Source: Achromobacter insolitus
GTDB lineage: Bacteria; Pseudomonadota; Gammaproteobacteria; Burkholderiales; Burkholderiaceae_B
Assembly: GCF_002209555.1 (NCBI RefSeq)
Contig: NZ_NJIF01000010.1
Location: 62,001-126,000, forward strand
Reading direction: 5' to 3'
DNA: 64,000 nt
In this document: piece by piece, positions 57,186-64,000 of the stretch
Layout of the letters: every line of letters starts with the position of its first letter
How positions within the stretch are numbered: position 1 is the first letter of the stretch
The notes under the pieces: model-generated
Told to the model about the DNA's origin: nothing
The model's database searches: none
The model's input: the letters and a program-made list of their open reading frames with translations, nothing else
Program-made: the position numbers and the translations under genes

Positions 57186-58211
57186 TCAGAGCGGCAGGGG
57201 CGCGTCCGCCGACACCAAGCCTTGCTCGCGCAGCGCATTCCAGAATGCAGCGGGAATCGGCGCCTTGGCCAAGGCCAGATTCTCGGCAATGCGTTCCGGC
57301 CGGCTGGCGCCAGGAATGGCAGCGATCACCGCCGGATGGGCCAGCGAAAATTGCAGCGCCGCCGCGCGGATGTCGACCTGATGATCGGCAGCCAGCCGGC
57401 GCAGCCGCTCCACGCGCGCCAGCACCTCCGGCGTGGCCTTCTGGTATTCGTAGTGCGCGCCGCCTGCCAGCACGCCGGAGTTGTACGGACCTCCCACCAC
57501 GATGCCCACGCCGCGCTCCAGGCTGGCCGGCATCAGCTTGCGCAGTGCCTCGGCGTGGTCAAGCAGCGTGTAGCGGCCCGCCAGCAGAAAGCCGTCGGGA
57601 TCGGACTGCTCCAGCGCCATTTCGCAGGGTTCGACGCGGTTCACGCCCAGGCCCCAACCCTTGATCACGCCCTGCTCGCGCAGGCGGGTCAAGGCCTTGG
57701 CGGCGCCATCCATGGCCACCTGGAACACGTCCTTCCAGCTGTCGCCATGAAAGTCCACCGCCGGGTCATGGATGAAGACATGGTCGATGTGGTCGGTCTT
57801 CAGACGCTTGAGGCTGCCCTCGATGGCGCGCATGGTGCCGTCGGCCGTGTAGTCGTAGGCGATCTTGTTGGACAGACCGTGCTCGAACAGGCCGCCCTTC
57901 TCGCCCAGGTCGCGCCTGGAAGTATCCTCCACCTCGTCCAGGATCAGGCGCCCCACCTTGGTGGTCAGCACGTATTCGCTGCGCGGATGGCGCTGCAGTG
58001 CCTCGCCCAGGCGAAGCTCGGCCAGGCCCGCGCCGTACAGCGGGGCGGCGTCGAAGTAGCGTATGCCTTGCTGCCAGGCAGACTCCACCGTGGCCAGCGC
58101 TTCCTGCTCGGGAATGTTGCGGTACATGTTGCCCAAGGGCGCCGTGCCGAAGCCGATTACGGTCGGCGCGGACATGCGCTTGGGCGCGGTCCTGTCGGTT
58201 TTCGTGTTCAT
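57186..58211 (-). CDS. Aldo/keto reductase (aldose dehydrogenase-like)
   Basis: NAD(P)H-dependent TIM-barrel oxidoreductase of 341 residues. Catalytic tetrad elements are visible: FDAAPLYGAGLAE (Asp and Tyr), TTKVGRL (Lys) and HVFIHDP (His). It resembles D-threo-aldose dehydrogenases and pyridoxal dehydrogenases (FGTAPLGNMYRNIPEQEAL, LEQSDPDGFLLAGRYTLLDH). It lies three bases after the Old Yellow Enzyme gene in a tightly packed operon. The substrate is probably an aldehyde or lactol. Confidence 0.9.
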   Translation of the reverse strand: MNTKTDRTAPKRMSAPTVIGFGTAPLGNMYRNIPEQEALATVESAWQQGIRYFDAAPLYGAGLAELRLGEALQRHPRSEYVLTTKVGRLILDEVEDTSRRDLGEKGGLFEHGLSNKIAYDYTADGTMRAIEGSLKRLKTDHIDHVFIHDPAVDFHGDSWKDVFQVAMDGAAKALTRLREQGVIKGWGLGVNRVEPCEMALEQSDPDGFLLAGRYTLLDHAEALRKLMPASLERGVGIVVGGPYNSGVLAGGAHYEYQKATPEVLARVERLRRLAADHQVDIRAAALQFSLAHPAVIAAIPGASRPERIAENLALAKAPIPAAFWNALREQGLVSADAPLPL

Positions 58212-58214
58212 GGC

Positions 58215-59333
58215 TCAGGCCTCTTCGGTTTCCAGTACGGGGTAGTCGGTCAGGCCGCGCTCGCCGCCGCCGAACAGCGTTGCGCGGTCATGCAGGTTCA
58301 GCGGCGCGCCGGTGCGCAGCCGTTCGGGCAGGTCGGGATTGGCGACAAAGGGCCGGCCAAAGCCGATCAGGTCGGCCCAGCCCTGCTCCAGCGCCTCGCG
58401 GGCGCGCTCGGCCGTATAGGCGCCGGCATAAATCATGGTGCCGGGGAAAGCCTGGCGCAGGCGCTGCTTGAAGTCCACGGGCATGTGCGGCGCATCTTCC
58501 CAATCCGCCTCGGCGATGTGGATATAGCCCACGCCCATGCCGGCCAGCAGCCTGGCCGCGCCCAGGTAGGTAGTTTGGGGGTCGGCGTCCTCGCAGCCGT
58601 TGAGCGTGGTCAGCGGCGCGAGGCGTATGCCCACGCGGGCGGCGTCGCCCGTGCCCTCGACCAGCGCCTGCGCCACTTCGCCCAGGAAGCGCAGGCGATT
58701 TTCCAGCGCGCCGCCGTACTCGTCCTTGCGGTTGTTGGCGTTCGAATCTATGAACTGGTTGACCAGGTAGCCATTGGCCGCGTGCAGTTCCACGCCGTCG
58801 AAACCCGCAGCCATGGCGTTGCGCGCAGCCTGGCGGTATTCACCGACGATGGCATGGATCTCGGCAACGCTCAGGGCGCGCGGCTCGGAGGCCTGGACAA
58901 AACCGGGCTTGCCCTCGGCATCGGCCACGAAGACATTCACCCCCTTGGCCTGGATGGCCGAGGAAGACACGGGCGATGCACCGTCGAGCAGGCTGGTGTG
59001 GCTCAAGCGGCCCACATGCCAGAGCTGGGCGAAGATGCGGCCGCCCGCCGCGTGCACCGCATCGGTTACCTTGCGCCATCCCGCCAATTGCTCGGCAGTG
59101 TGGATGCCGGGCGTCCAGGCGTATCCCTTGCCCAGGGGCGAGATCCAGGTGCCTTCGCTGACGATGAGGCCGGCGCTGGCGCGCTGCGCGTAATACTCGG
59201 CCATGAGCTCATTGGGCACGTCGCCGGGCTGGCTGGCGCGCGAACGCGTCATCGGCGGCATGACGATGCGGTTGGGTAGTGTCAACCCACCCATGGAATA
59301 CGGTTTGAACAGGAAATCTTGGGTATCAGACAT
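58215..59333 (-). CDS. Old Yellow Enzyme-family alkene reductase
   Basis: FMN-dependent reductase of activated double bonds, 372 residues, similar to NemA/xenobiotic reductases. Visible are FKPYSMGGLTLPNRIVMPPMTRSRA, the substrate His/Asn pair in GVELHAANGYLVNQFIDSNANNRKDEYGG and the C-terminal FMN-phosphate motif GFGRPFVANPDLPERL. GGAGA lies six bases before ATG 59333. The first eight bases overlap the LLM gene. It probably detoxifies quinones, enones or nitro compounds. Confidence 0.93.
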   Translation of the reverse strand: MSDTQDFLFKPYSMGGLTLPNRIVMPPMTRSRASQPGDVPNELMAEYYAQRASAGLIVSEGTWISPLGKGYAWTPGIHTAEQLAGWRKVTDAVHAAGGRIFAQLWHVGRLSHTSLLDGASPVSSSAIQAKGVNVFVADAEGKPGFVQASEPRALSVAEIHAIVGEYRQAARNAMAAGFDGVELHAANGYLVNQFIDSNANNRKDEYGGALENRLRFLGEVAQALVEGTGDAARVGIRLAPLTTLNGCEDADPQTTYLGAARLLAGMGVGYIHIAEADWEDAPHMPVDFKQRLRQAFPGTMIYAGAYTAERAREALEQGWADLIGFGRPFVANPDLPERLRTGAPLNLHDRATLFGGGERGLTDYPVLETEEA

Positions 59334-60303
59334 TGCAAATCTCCACGGCCGGTGCAGCCACCTTGGCCGATGAACGATGAAAAATTGGCAGCACGTGCTC
59401 GGCGATCTCGTGAAAGGTCTCGTCCAGCGGGCGCTGGTTGCGGCGAAAATGCAGCCCAATGTGATCGACGCCTGCGGCGCGCAGCGCGTGCAGTTCGGCA
59501 ATCAGCGCCTTGCGGCCGCCGCGCAGGCCGAAGCGCCAGCGTTGCAACGGCTCGTCGGCGTTTTCCGCCAAATCCAGATGGATAAAGCTGGCATAGGGTT
59601 TGGTATGAGGCGTGTCGCCCGCCACGTCGCGCCAGGCCGCCACGCGGCGCGCGTGGTTCTCTGGCGTGCCCGGATAGGCCAGGCAGCCGTCCATGTGCTC
59701 CCCGACCCAGGAGGGGGTCTGCTGGGCCAGGCCTGCCACCAGCAGCGGCAGGGGCGACTCCACGCGAGGCAGCACATCCAGTCCGTCCGGCAGGCGGGCC
59801 TGCGGCCCTTCCCGCAGAAGCGCCACCTGGTCGCGGAAGTTAGCGCCACGCCCCTCGAACTCTCGGCCGAACAGCGGATACTCCACAGGTCGATCGCCGC
59901 TGGCCACGCCCAGCAGCAGGCGGTTGCCGCTCAGGCGCTGCACCGTTGCGGCCGACTTCAGCGTAAGCAACGGCTCGCGTATGGGCAGCACCACGGCTGC
60001 GGTGCCCAGCAGGATGTTCTGCGTGACGCCAGCCAGATAGCCAAGATAGGAAAACACCTCGAACACCTGGGCTGCGTCGCCGAAGGATGGGTCGTACAGT
60101 GGCACGTCCCGCACCCACAGGGCGCGAAAACCAAGCCGGTCGGCCAGCCGGGCCAGTTCGGCATGGCGGCGCAGATCCGGCTCGCCCGGCAGGCGGCCAG
60201 TCTGGCGCCGCGCCTGTTCGCCCGCAAGCGTCCAGTCATTGTCCAGAGGGGCTTCGATGCCTATGCTGAAGCCTCCTTCAGTCAAACGAGCCAGAGCAGT
60301 CAT
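59326..60303 (-). CDS. LLM-class flavin-dependent oxidoreductase
   Basis: Luciferase-like monooxygenase fold, 325 residues. Typical segments are LARLADRLGFRALWVRDVPLYDPSFGDAAQVFEVFSYLG, then TQNILLGTAAVVLPIREPLLTLKSAATVQRLSGNRLLLGVASG. It belongs to the reductase operon: 12 bases after dkgB with a ribosome site AGGAG, and overlapping the next gene. It could oxidise a substrate or act as a flavin reductase; the sequence does not decide this. Confidence 0.91.
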   Translation of the reverse strand: MTALARLTEGGFSIGIEAPLDNDWTLAGEQARRQTGRLPGEPDLRRHAELARLADRLGFRALWVRDVPLYDPSFGDAAQVFEVFSYLGYLAGVTQNILLGTAAVVLPIREPLLTLKSAATVQRLSGNRLLLGVASGDRPVEYPLFGREFEGRGANFRDQVALLREGPQARLPDGLDVLPRVESPLPLLVAGLAQQTPSWVGEHMDGCLAYPGTPENHARRVAAWRDVAGDTPHTKPYASFIHLDLAENADEPLQRWRFGLRGGRKALIAELHALRAAGVDHIGLHFRRNQRPLDETFHEIAEHVLPIFHRSSAKVAAPAVEICNV

Positions 60304-60315
60304 TTCAGGCGCTCC

Positions 60316-61122
60316 TTAATCCCACGCCGGGGCCAGGCCTTCGGGACTGACTTCGCGGCCATTGCGCTCCAGGGAGGCGATCAGGGCCATGTCCTCCGCG
60401 TCCAGCTTGAGGTCGCGGGCCAGCAGGTTGCTTGCCAGGTTCTCGCGCTTGGTGGATGACGGAATCACCGCGTAGCCCAGTTGCAGCGCCCATGCCAGAG
60501 CCACCTGCGCCACGGTGGCCTGGTGCTTGGCGGCGATCTTGGCCAACACCGGATCCTTGAGCACCTTGCCGTAGGCCAGGGTCATGTAAGAGGTCACCTG
60601 GATGCCCTGCTCCTTCAGGAAGGCAGTCAGCTTGTTGCCTTGCAGGTAGGGGCTGAGTTCGATCTGGTTGGTGGCGATCTCGCCCTTGCCCACCGCGGCG
60701 ATGGCCTGGCGGGTCAGCTCGATGTTGAAGTTGGAAATGCCGATCTGGCGGGTCAGGCCCAGGGCCTTGGCTTCAGCCAGCGCTTCCATGAATTCGGGCA
60801 GTTCCACGCCGTTGCCCGGGGCGGGCCAGTGGATCAGGGTCAGGTCCACATACTCGGTGCGCAGCTTCTTCAGGCTGTCGCGCAGGCTGGGCACCAGCTT
60901 GGTCCTGGCGTAGTTGTCGGTCCAGATCTTGGTGGTCACGAAGAGCGCTTCGCGCGCCACGCCGCTCTCGGCGATGGCCTGGCCCACTTCAGCCTCGTTG
61001 CCATAGATCTGCGCCGTATCGACAGCGCGGTAGCCCACGCCAAGTGCGTTGCGCACCGAGTCGATCACGACTTGGCCGTTCAAGCGGAAGGTGCCGACGC
61101 CGAAGGAAGGAATATTGCTCAT
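60316..61122 (-). CDS. dkgB: 2,5-diketo-D-gluconate reductase B-type aldo/keto reductase
   Basis: Broad-specificity NADPH reductase of 268 residues, nearly the length of E. coli DkgB. Motifs: [21 protein letters not shown] (Asp, Tyr), [10 protein letters not shown] (Lys), LTLIHWP (His) and the cofactor motif [15 protein letters not shown]. In enteric bacteria DkgB reduces methylglyoxal and ketones. Here it is the first gene of the minus-strand operon and lies behind an AT-rich operator block. ATG 61122 has AGGAGT upstream. Confidence 0.9.
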   Translation of the reverse strand: MSNIPSFGVGTFRLNGQVVIDSVRNALGVGYRAVDTAQIYGNEAEVGQAIAESGVAREALFVTTKIWTDNYARTKLVPSLRDSLKKLRTEYVDLTLIHWPAPGNGVELPEFMEALAEAKALGLTRQIGISNFNIELTRQAIAAVGKGEIATNQIELSPYLQGNKLTAFLKEQGIQVTSYMTLAYGKVLKDPVLAKIAAKHQATVAQVALAWALQLGYAVIPSSTKRENLASNLLARDLKLDAEDMALIASLERNGREVSPEGLAPAWD

Positions 61123-61189
61123 GGAAGGACTCCTGGAATGATGTGAAAAGCGAAAGTTGTTTCCCGATGGACAGAAGTTTGCGCTTTCC

Positions 61190-61244
61190 ATATTTGCAAA
61201 TTAAGCCCTATATCAAACAAACTCTTTTGAAATTAAGTCAAATA
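61190..61244. promoter_or_regulatory. LysR-type operator block upstream of dkgB operon
   Basis: AT-rich 55-base block that includes ATATTTGCAAATTAAGCCC and the inverted repeat TTGA-N7-TCAA at 61227-61241. It is about three-quarters identical to the block at 63479-63533. It lies about 70 bases upstream of dkgB and contrasts with the GC-rich surroundings, so it is a probable promoter/operator. Confidence 0.55.
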
Positions 61245-61291
61245 TAGGAGCACGACCGATCATGGGTTCGCGGCGCGGGCAAGCATCGGTC

Positions 61292-61717
61292 TCAGAGCCC
61301 CAATACATTGGCGCCTATGCAGGCGTCGACGGCGCGCTCCAGCTTTTTGTCGTGGACGACGAGCGTGATCTCCATCGATCCCGTACCGACCTCCAGGTCC
61401 AGCAGATGGCCGGCATAGGCATTGAAGTTGCTGTCGCCGGCCACGCCATGCAGGTGGATGGACGGGGCGCCGTCCTTCCACGCCACGGAGCCGACGATGC
61501 TGCCCATCTCCACATTGGAGAAAGTCTTGGCATCGAACTCCTTGCGGTCCGCATTCCAGTAGCCAAAAGTGGCATGGGCGAAGCCAAGCGCGCTCACGCT
61601 GGCAGCCGGAACGTTCTCGGCCTTGGCCAGCTTTGTCAGTTCTGCAAAGGCGTTGTCACCCATGCGCAAAACCATCAGATAGCCGGTGGGTGTCTTGATA
61701 TAGCGAGGGACTCTCAT
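61292..61717 (-). CDS. PPC/DUF296-domain protein
   Basis: Protein of 141 residues of the PPC (DUF296) type. It has the segment GFAHATFGYWNADRKEFD and the histidine-containing strand GAPSIHLHGVAGDSNFNAYAGHLLDLEVG. In plants this domain accompanies AT-hook DNA-binding proteins; stand-alone bacterial versions are not well understood. It has no DNA-binding helix of its own here. It follows the GlcG-like gene by 18 bases and is the last gene of the MFS operon. Confidence 0.87.
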   Translation of the reverse strand: MRVPRYIKTPTGYLMVLRMGDNAFAELTKLAKAENVPAASVSALGFAHATFGYWNADRKEFDAKTFSNVEMGSIVGSVAWKDGAPSIHLHGVAGDSNFNAYAGHLLDLEVGTGSMEITLVVHDKKLERAVDACIGANVLGL

Positions 61718-61735
61718 ATCTGCCTCTGCCCCGGC

Positions 61736-62143
61736 TCAGTCCAGGGCCCCGGCATCGGCCGCGGCGCGGGCGACCTCGGCGTCCTGATCGGGCGAACCGC
61801 CCGAGACACCGACGGCGCCAATGAGCCGGCCGCCGGTCCCGCGTACCGGCACGCCGCCGCCAAAGACAATCAGGCCGCCATTGGTGCGCTCCAGCCCATG
61901 GGCCGGGCTTGCGGGCTTGCACCATTCACCCACCACCTCGGTGGCCTCGCCAAACAGGACCGAGGTCCTGGCCTTGTTCAGTGCCACATCGATGGAGCCC
62001 AGAAAAGCGCCGTCCATGCGGGCAAAGGCCGTCAGCTGCGTGCCGCTGTCCAGCACGGCAATGTTCACGGCAATGCCGAGCTGATCAGCCGTCTTGCGGG
62101 CTGCGGCAATTGCCGCTTGCGCCTGCGTCAGCGTGATGTTCAT
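61736..62143 (-). CDS. GlcG/HbpS-like haem-binding-family protein
   Basis: Protein of 135 residues of the GlcG/HbpS fold: TLTQAQAAIAAARKTADQLGIAVNIAVLDSGTQLTAFARMDGA, GGLIVFGGGVPVRGTGGRLIGAVGVSGGSPDQD. Members bind haem, cobalamin-like or redox cofactors, and some take part in stress sensing. No signal peptide at ATG 62143, so it should be cytosolic. It follows the MFS gene by 102 bases on the same strand. Confidence 0.88.
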   Translation of the reverse strand: MNITLTQAQAAIAAARKTADQLGIAVNIAVLDSGTQLTAFARMDGAFLGSIDVALNKARTSVLFGEATEVVGEWCKPASPAHGLERTNGGLIVFGGGVPVRGTGGRLIGAVGVSGGSPDQDAEVARAAADAGALD

Positions 62144-62245
62144 GAAATTCCTTGAAGCAAGAGTTGCGGCATGACGCGACCGCGCCACGCCTGCGTAGAA
62201 GAGAGGCTGCGTTCCGTAAAAGAGTCACGCCAGCCGAGGTTGGCT

Positions 62246-63430
62246 TCAGGCGCGGGCCAGTTGCCGGGCGGCGGCACGGCTGTCCAATCGGCCGGACAGC
62301 ACCGTCAGGCCCAAGGCGGCCAGCGTCACCAGCGCGGCGACCCAGGGGGTGTGGGCCAGGCCCAGCTGGCTGACGACCTGGGCGCCAGCCCACGAACCGC
62401 CGGCCACGCCCAGATTGAAGGCAGAGATATTGAAGCCCGTGGCGACATCGGTGGCGTCAGGCGCGACTTGCTCCGCCAGGCGCACCACATAGACCTGCAG
62501 GCCGGGCACGTTGCCAAAGGCCACGGCCCCCCAGGCCAGCACAGTCAGCAACATCAGCGGCTTGCTGGGAGCGGTGAAGGTCAGCGCCAACAGCACGGCG
62601 GCCAGCAGCGCAAAGATGAGCTTGAGCGCCACCACCGGCCCCTTGCGATCGGCCAGACGGCCGCCCCAGAAATTACCGATAGCCACCGAAACACCGTAGG
62701 CCAGCAGCACCAGACTCACCACATCGGGGCTGAAGCCTGTGATGTCTTGCAGAATCGGCGCCAGGAAAGTGAAGGCAATCAACGAGCCGCCATAGCCCAC
62801 GGCCGTCATGGCATAGACCAGCAGCAGGCGCGGTTGCAGCAACACGCGCAGTTGGCGGCGCAGCGGCGCCGGTTCGGTATGCGCAATATTGCGCGGAACC
62901 AAGGCCAGCGCGCCGATCATCGCTACCAGGCCAAAAGCCGCGACAACCAGGAAAGTAGTGCGCCAGCCAAAGTGCTGGCCGATGAAAGTGCCCAGCGGAA
63001 TGCCGGTGACAAAGGCCACGGTCATGCCGCTGAACATCGTCGCGATCGCGCTGGCGCCTTTCTCGCGTGGCACCAGGCTGGTGGCAACGATGGTGCCCAC
63101 CGAGAAGAACACGCCATGGGCCAGGCCGGTCAGCAGGCGTGCCACGATCAGCGTGCCGTAGCCCGGGGCCAGCCAGGCCACCAGGTTGCCTGCGGTGAAT
63201 AAGCCCATCAGGCCGACCAGCAATAGCTTGCGGGACACACGGCCGGTCAGCGCCGTCAGAATGGGCGCGCCCACGGCCACGCCCAGCGCATACAGGCTGA
63301 CCAGCAGGCCAGCTGAAGGCAAGGAAACGCTCAGGTCGTTGGCAATGGTCGGAATCAATCCGACGATAACGAATTCAGTGGTCCCTATGGCAAAAGCCGC
63401 CAGGGTCAGGGCAAGCAGGGCGAGAGGCAT
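62246..63430 (-). CDS. MFS transporter (DHA1, AraJ/NepI-like)
   Basis: Efflux-type major facilitator of 394 residues with 12 hydrophobic helices. Helix 1 is FAIGTTEFVIVGLIPTIAND, helix 2 ends GAPILTALTGRVSRKLLLVGL (motif A-like), and ARLLTGLAHGVFFSVGTIVA and GIPLGTFIGQHFGWRTTF follow. This is typical of sugar- or drug-efflux members such as AraJ, NepI and YdhP. It is divergent from the LysR gene with 102 bases between them and heads an operon with the GlcG-like and PPC genes. Confidence 0.91.
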   Translation of the reverse strand: MPLALLALTLAAFAIGTTEFVIVGLIPTIANDLSVSLPSAGLLVSLYALGVAVGAPILTALTGRVSRKLLLVGLMGLFTAGNLVAWLAPGYGTLIVARLLTGLAHGVFFSVGTIVATSLVPREKGASAIATMFSGMTVAFVTGIPLGTFIGQHFGWRTTFLVVAAFGLVAMIGALALVPRNIAHTEPAPLRRQLRVLLQPRLLLVYAMTAVGYGGSLIAFTFLAPILQDITGFSPDVVSLVLLAYGVSVAIGNFWGGRLADRKGPVVALKLIFALLAAVLLALTFTAPSKPLMLLTVLAWGAVAFGNVPGLQVYVVRLAEQVAPDATDVATGFNISAFNLGVAGGSWAGAQVVSQLGLAHTPWVAALVTLAALGLTVLSGRLDSRAAARQLARA

Positions 63431-63478
63431 GGCTGCAATCCGGTGAAATTTTTCGATGGAGTGCAGTCTCCTCCGTTT

Positions 63479-63533
63479 ATATTTGCGGATTAAGCCCCGT
63501 ATTAAATAAATTCTCTTGAATTAAATTCAATAA
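63479..63533. promoter_or_regulatory. LysR-type operator block between MFS and LysR genes
   Basis: AT-rich block starting ATATTTGCGGATTAAGCCC with the inverted repeat TTGAA-N5-TTCAA at 63516-63530. The palindrome ends two bases before the ATG of the LysR gene, as expected for autorepression. It matches the block at 61190-61244 at about 42 of 55 aligned positions, which suggests both are bound by the same regulator. Confidence 0.58.
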
Positions 63534-64000
63534 TGAAGACCACCCTCGATGAATTGCAGGCCTTTGTGGCAGTCGTGGATACGGGCTCCATCACAGCCGC
63601 TTCCGAACTGCTGGGCCTCACGATCTCAGCCACCAGCCGCACACTGGGGCGGCTGGAAGAAAAGCTGCAGACCACGCTGCTGCGCCGCACCACGCGCAGG
63701 CTGGAGTTGACCGAGGAAGGCGCCACCTTTTTGCAAAGCGCCCGCGCCATCATCGCCTCGGTCGACGAAGCCGAGGAGCAGATGGCCGCGCGGCGCATGC
63801 GGCCTGCCGGGCGGCTGCGCGTCGATGCGGCCACGCCCTTCATGCTGCATGTGCTGGTGCCGCTGATCGCGGGCTTTCGCGAACGGTACCCCGAGGTGGA
63901 GCTGGAGCTGAACTCCAACGAAGGCATCATCGACTTGATCGAAAAACGCACCGACGTGGCGTTTCGCATCGGCGTCCTCAAGGATTCCACCCTGCACGCG
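63533..64000 (+). CDS. LysR-family regulator, C-terminus beyond window
   Basis: The visible 156 residues start MKTTLDELQAFVAVVDTGSITAASELLGLTISATSRTLGRLEEKLQ, a LysR winged helix-turn-helix, and continue into the effector domain (PAGRLRVDAATPFMLHVLVPLI). The gene is cut by the window end. It is back to back with the MFS gene and overlaps an operator-like block, which points to control of the MFS operon and itself. Confidence 0.92.
   Translation, partial: MKTTLDELQAFVAVVDTGSITAASELLGLTISATSRTLGRLEEKLQTTLLRRTTRRLELTEEGATFLQSARAIIASVDEAEEQMAARRMRPAGRLRVDAATPFMLHVLVPLIAGFRERYPEVELELNSNEGIIDLIEKRTDVAFRIGVLKDSTLHA

Noticed and set aside
56763-63533. Mobile genomic island
   Set aside because: No integrase, transposase, tRNA or direct repeats were seen at its borders. 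The similar blocks at 61190 and 63479 are better explained as regulator sites.

Overview
The window is GC-rich, densely coded DNA of betaproteobacterial type. The best fit is an Achromobacter/Bordetella-like member of the Alcaligenaceae. The reasons are orphan Bug/TctC-type periplasmic receptors without their permeases, many LysR regulators, a DUF3348-DUF802-OmpA-DUF2894 operon of the kind found in Burkholderiales, and a complete Wsp chemosensory operon. No phage, IS element, CRISPR array, rRNA or tRNA was recognised. The species assignment is inference.

Left part (1-13.8 kb): a two-component system (kinase cut by the window edge) is divergent from a catabolic operon. That operon encodes a secreted aromatic amino acid lyase homologue, a Bug receptor, an ornithine cyclodeaminase-family protein and a PhnD-like binding protein, and is followed by a LysR regulator. 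Next comes the most unusual locus: a tightly packed four-gene operon (7997-13790). It encodes a MotA/TolQ-like membrane protein with a very long repetitive helical tail, a MotB-like protein carrying the channel aspartate and a peptidoglycan-binding domain, and two flanking proteins of unknown function. Its architecture resembles the ZorA/ZorB motor of Zorya.

Middle part (13.8-41.3 kb): a ParD-like antitoxin gene abuts a methionine aminopeptidase gene. These are followed by transport and stress genes (MFS, GST, sodC, DUF445, GntP). A LysR-controlled beta-oxidation operon (21.7-30.4 kb) resembles the pim dicarboxylate-degradation operons in gene content and ends in a Bug receptor. A degenerate lone ABC ATPase lies behind a large autotransporter. 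Then come an SDR/LysR pair, a GntR regulator, a LysR/MFS efflux pair and a PLP enzyme with a divergent Lrp regulator.

Right part (41.3-64 kb): a full wspABCDEFR operon on the minus strand predicts surface-linked control of c-di-GMP. It is followed by an amidase, a truncated haemoglobin, a helicase/FAN1-type nuclease pair and a small P-loop kinase preceded by a possible attenuator. The final 7 kb is an oxidoreductase cluster (two aldo/keto reductases, an LLM flavoprotein, an Old Yellow Enzyme, a MoaF-like, a PPC/DUF296 and a GlcG-like protein, and an MFS pump). It has two transcription units, each headed by a similar AT-rich block, and a LysR gene (cut by the window end) starts at one of those blocks.
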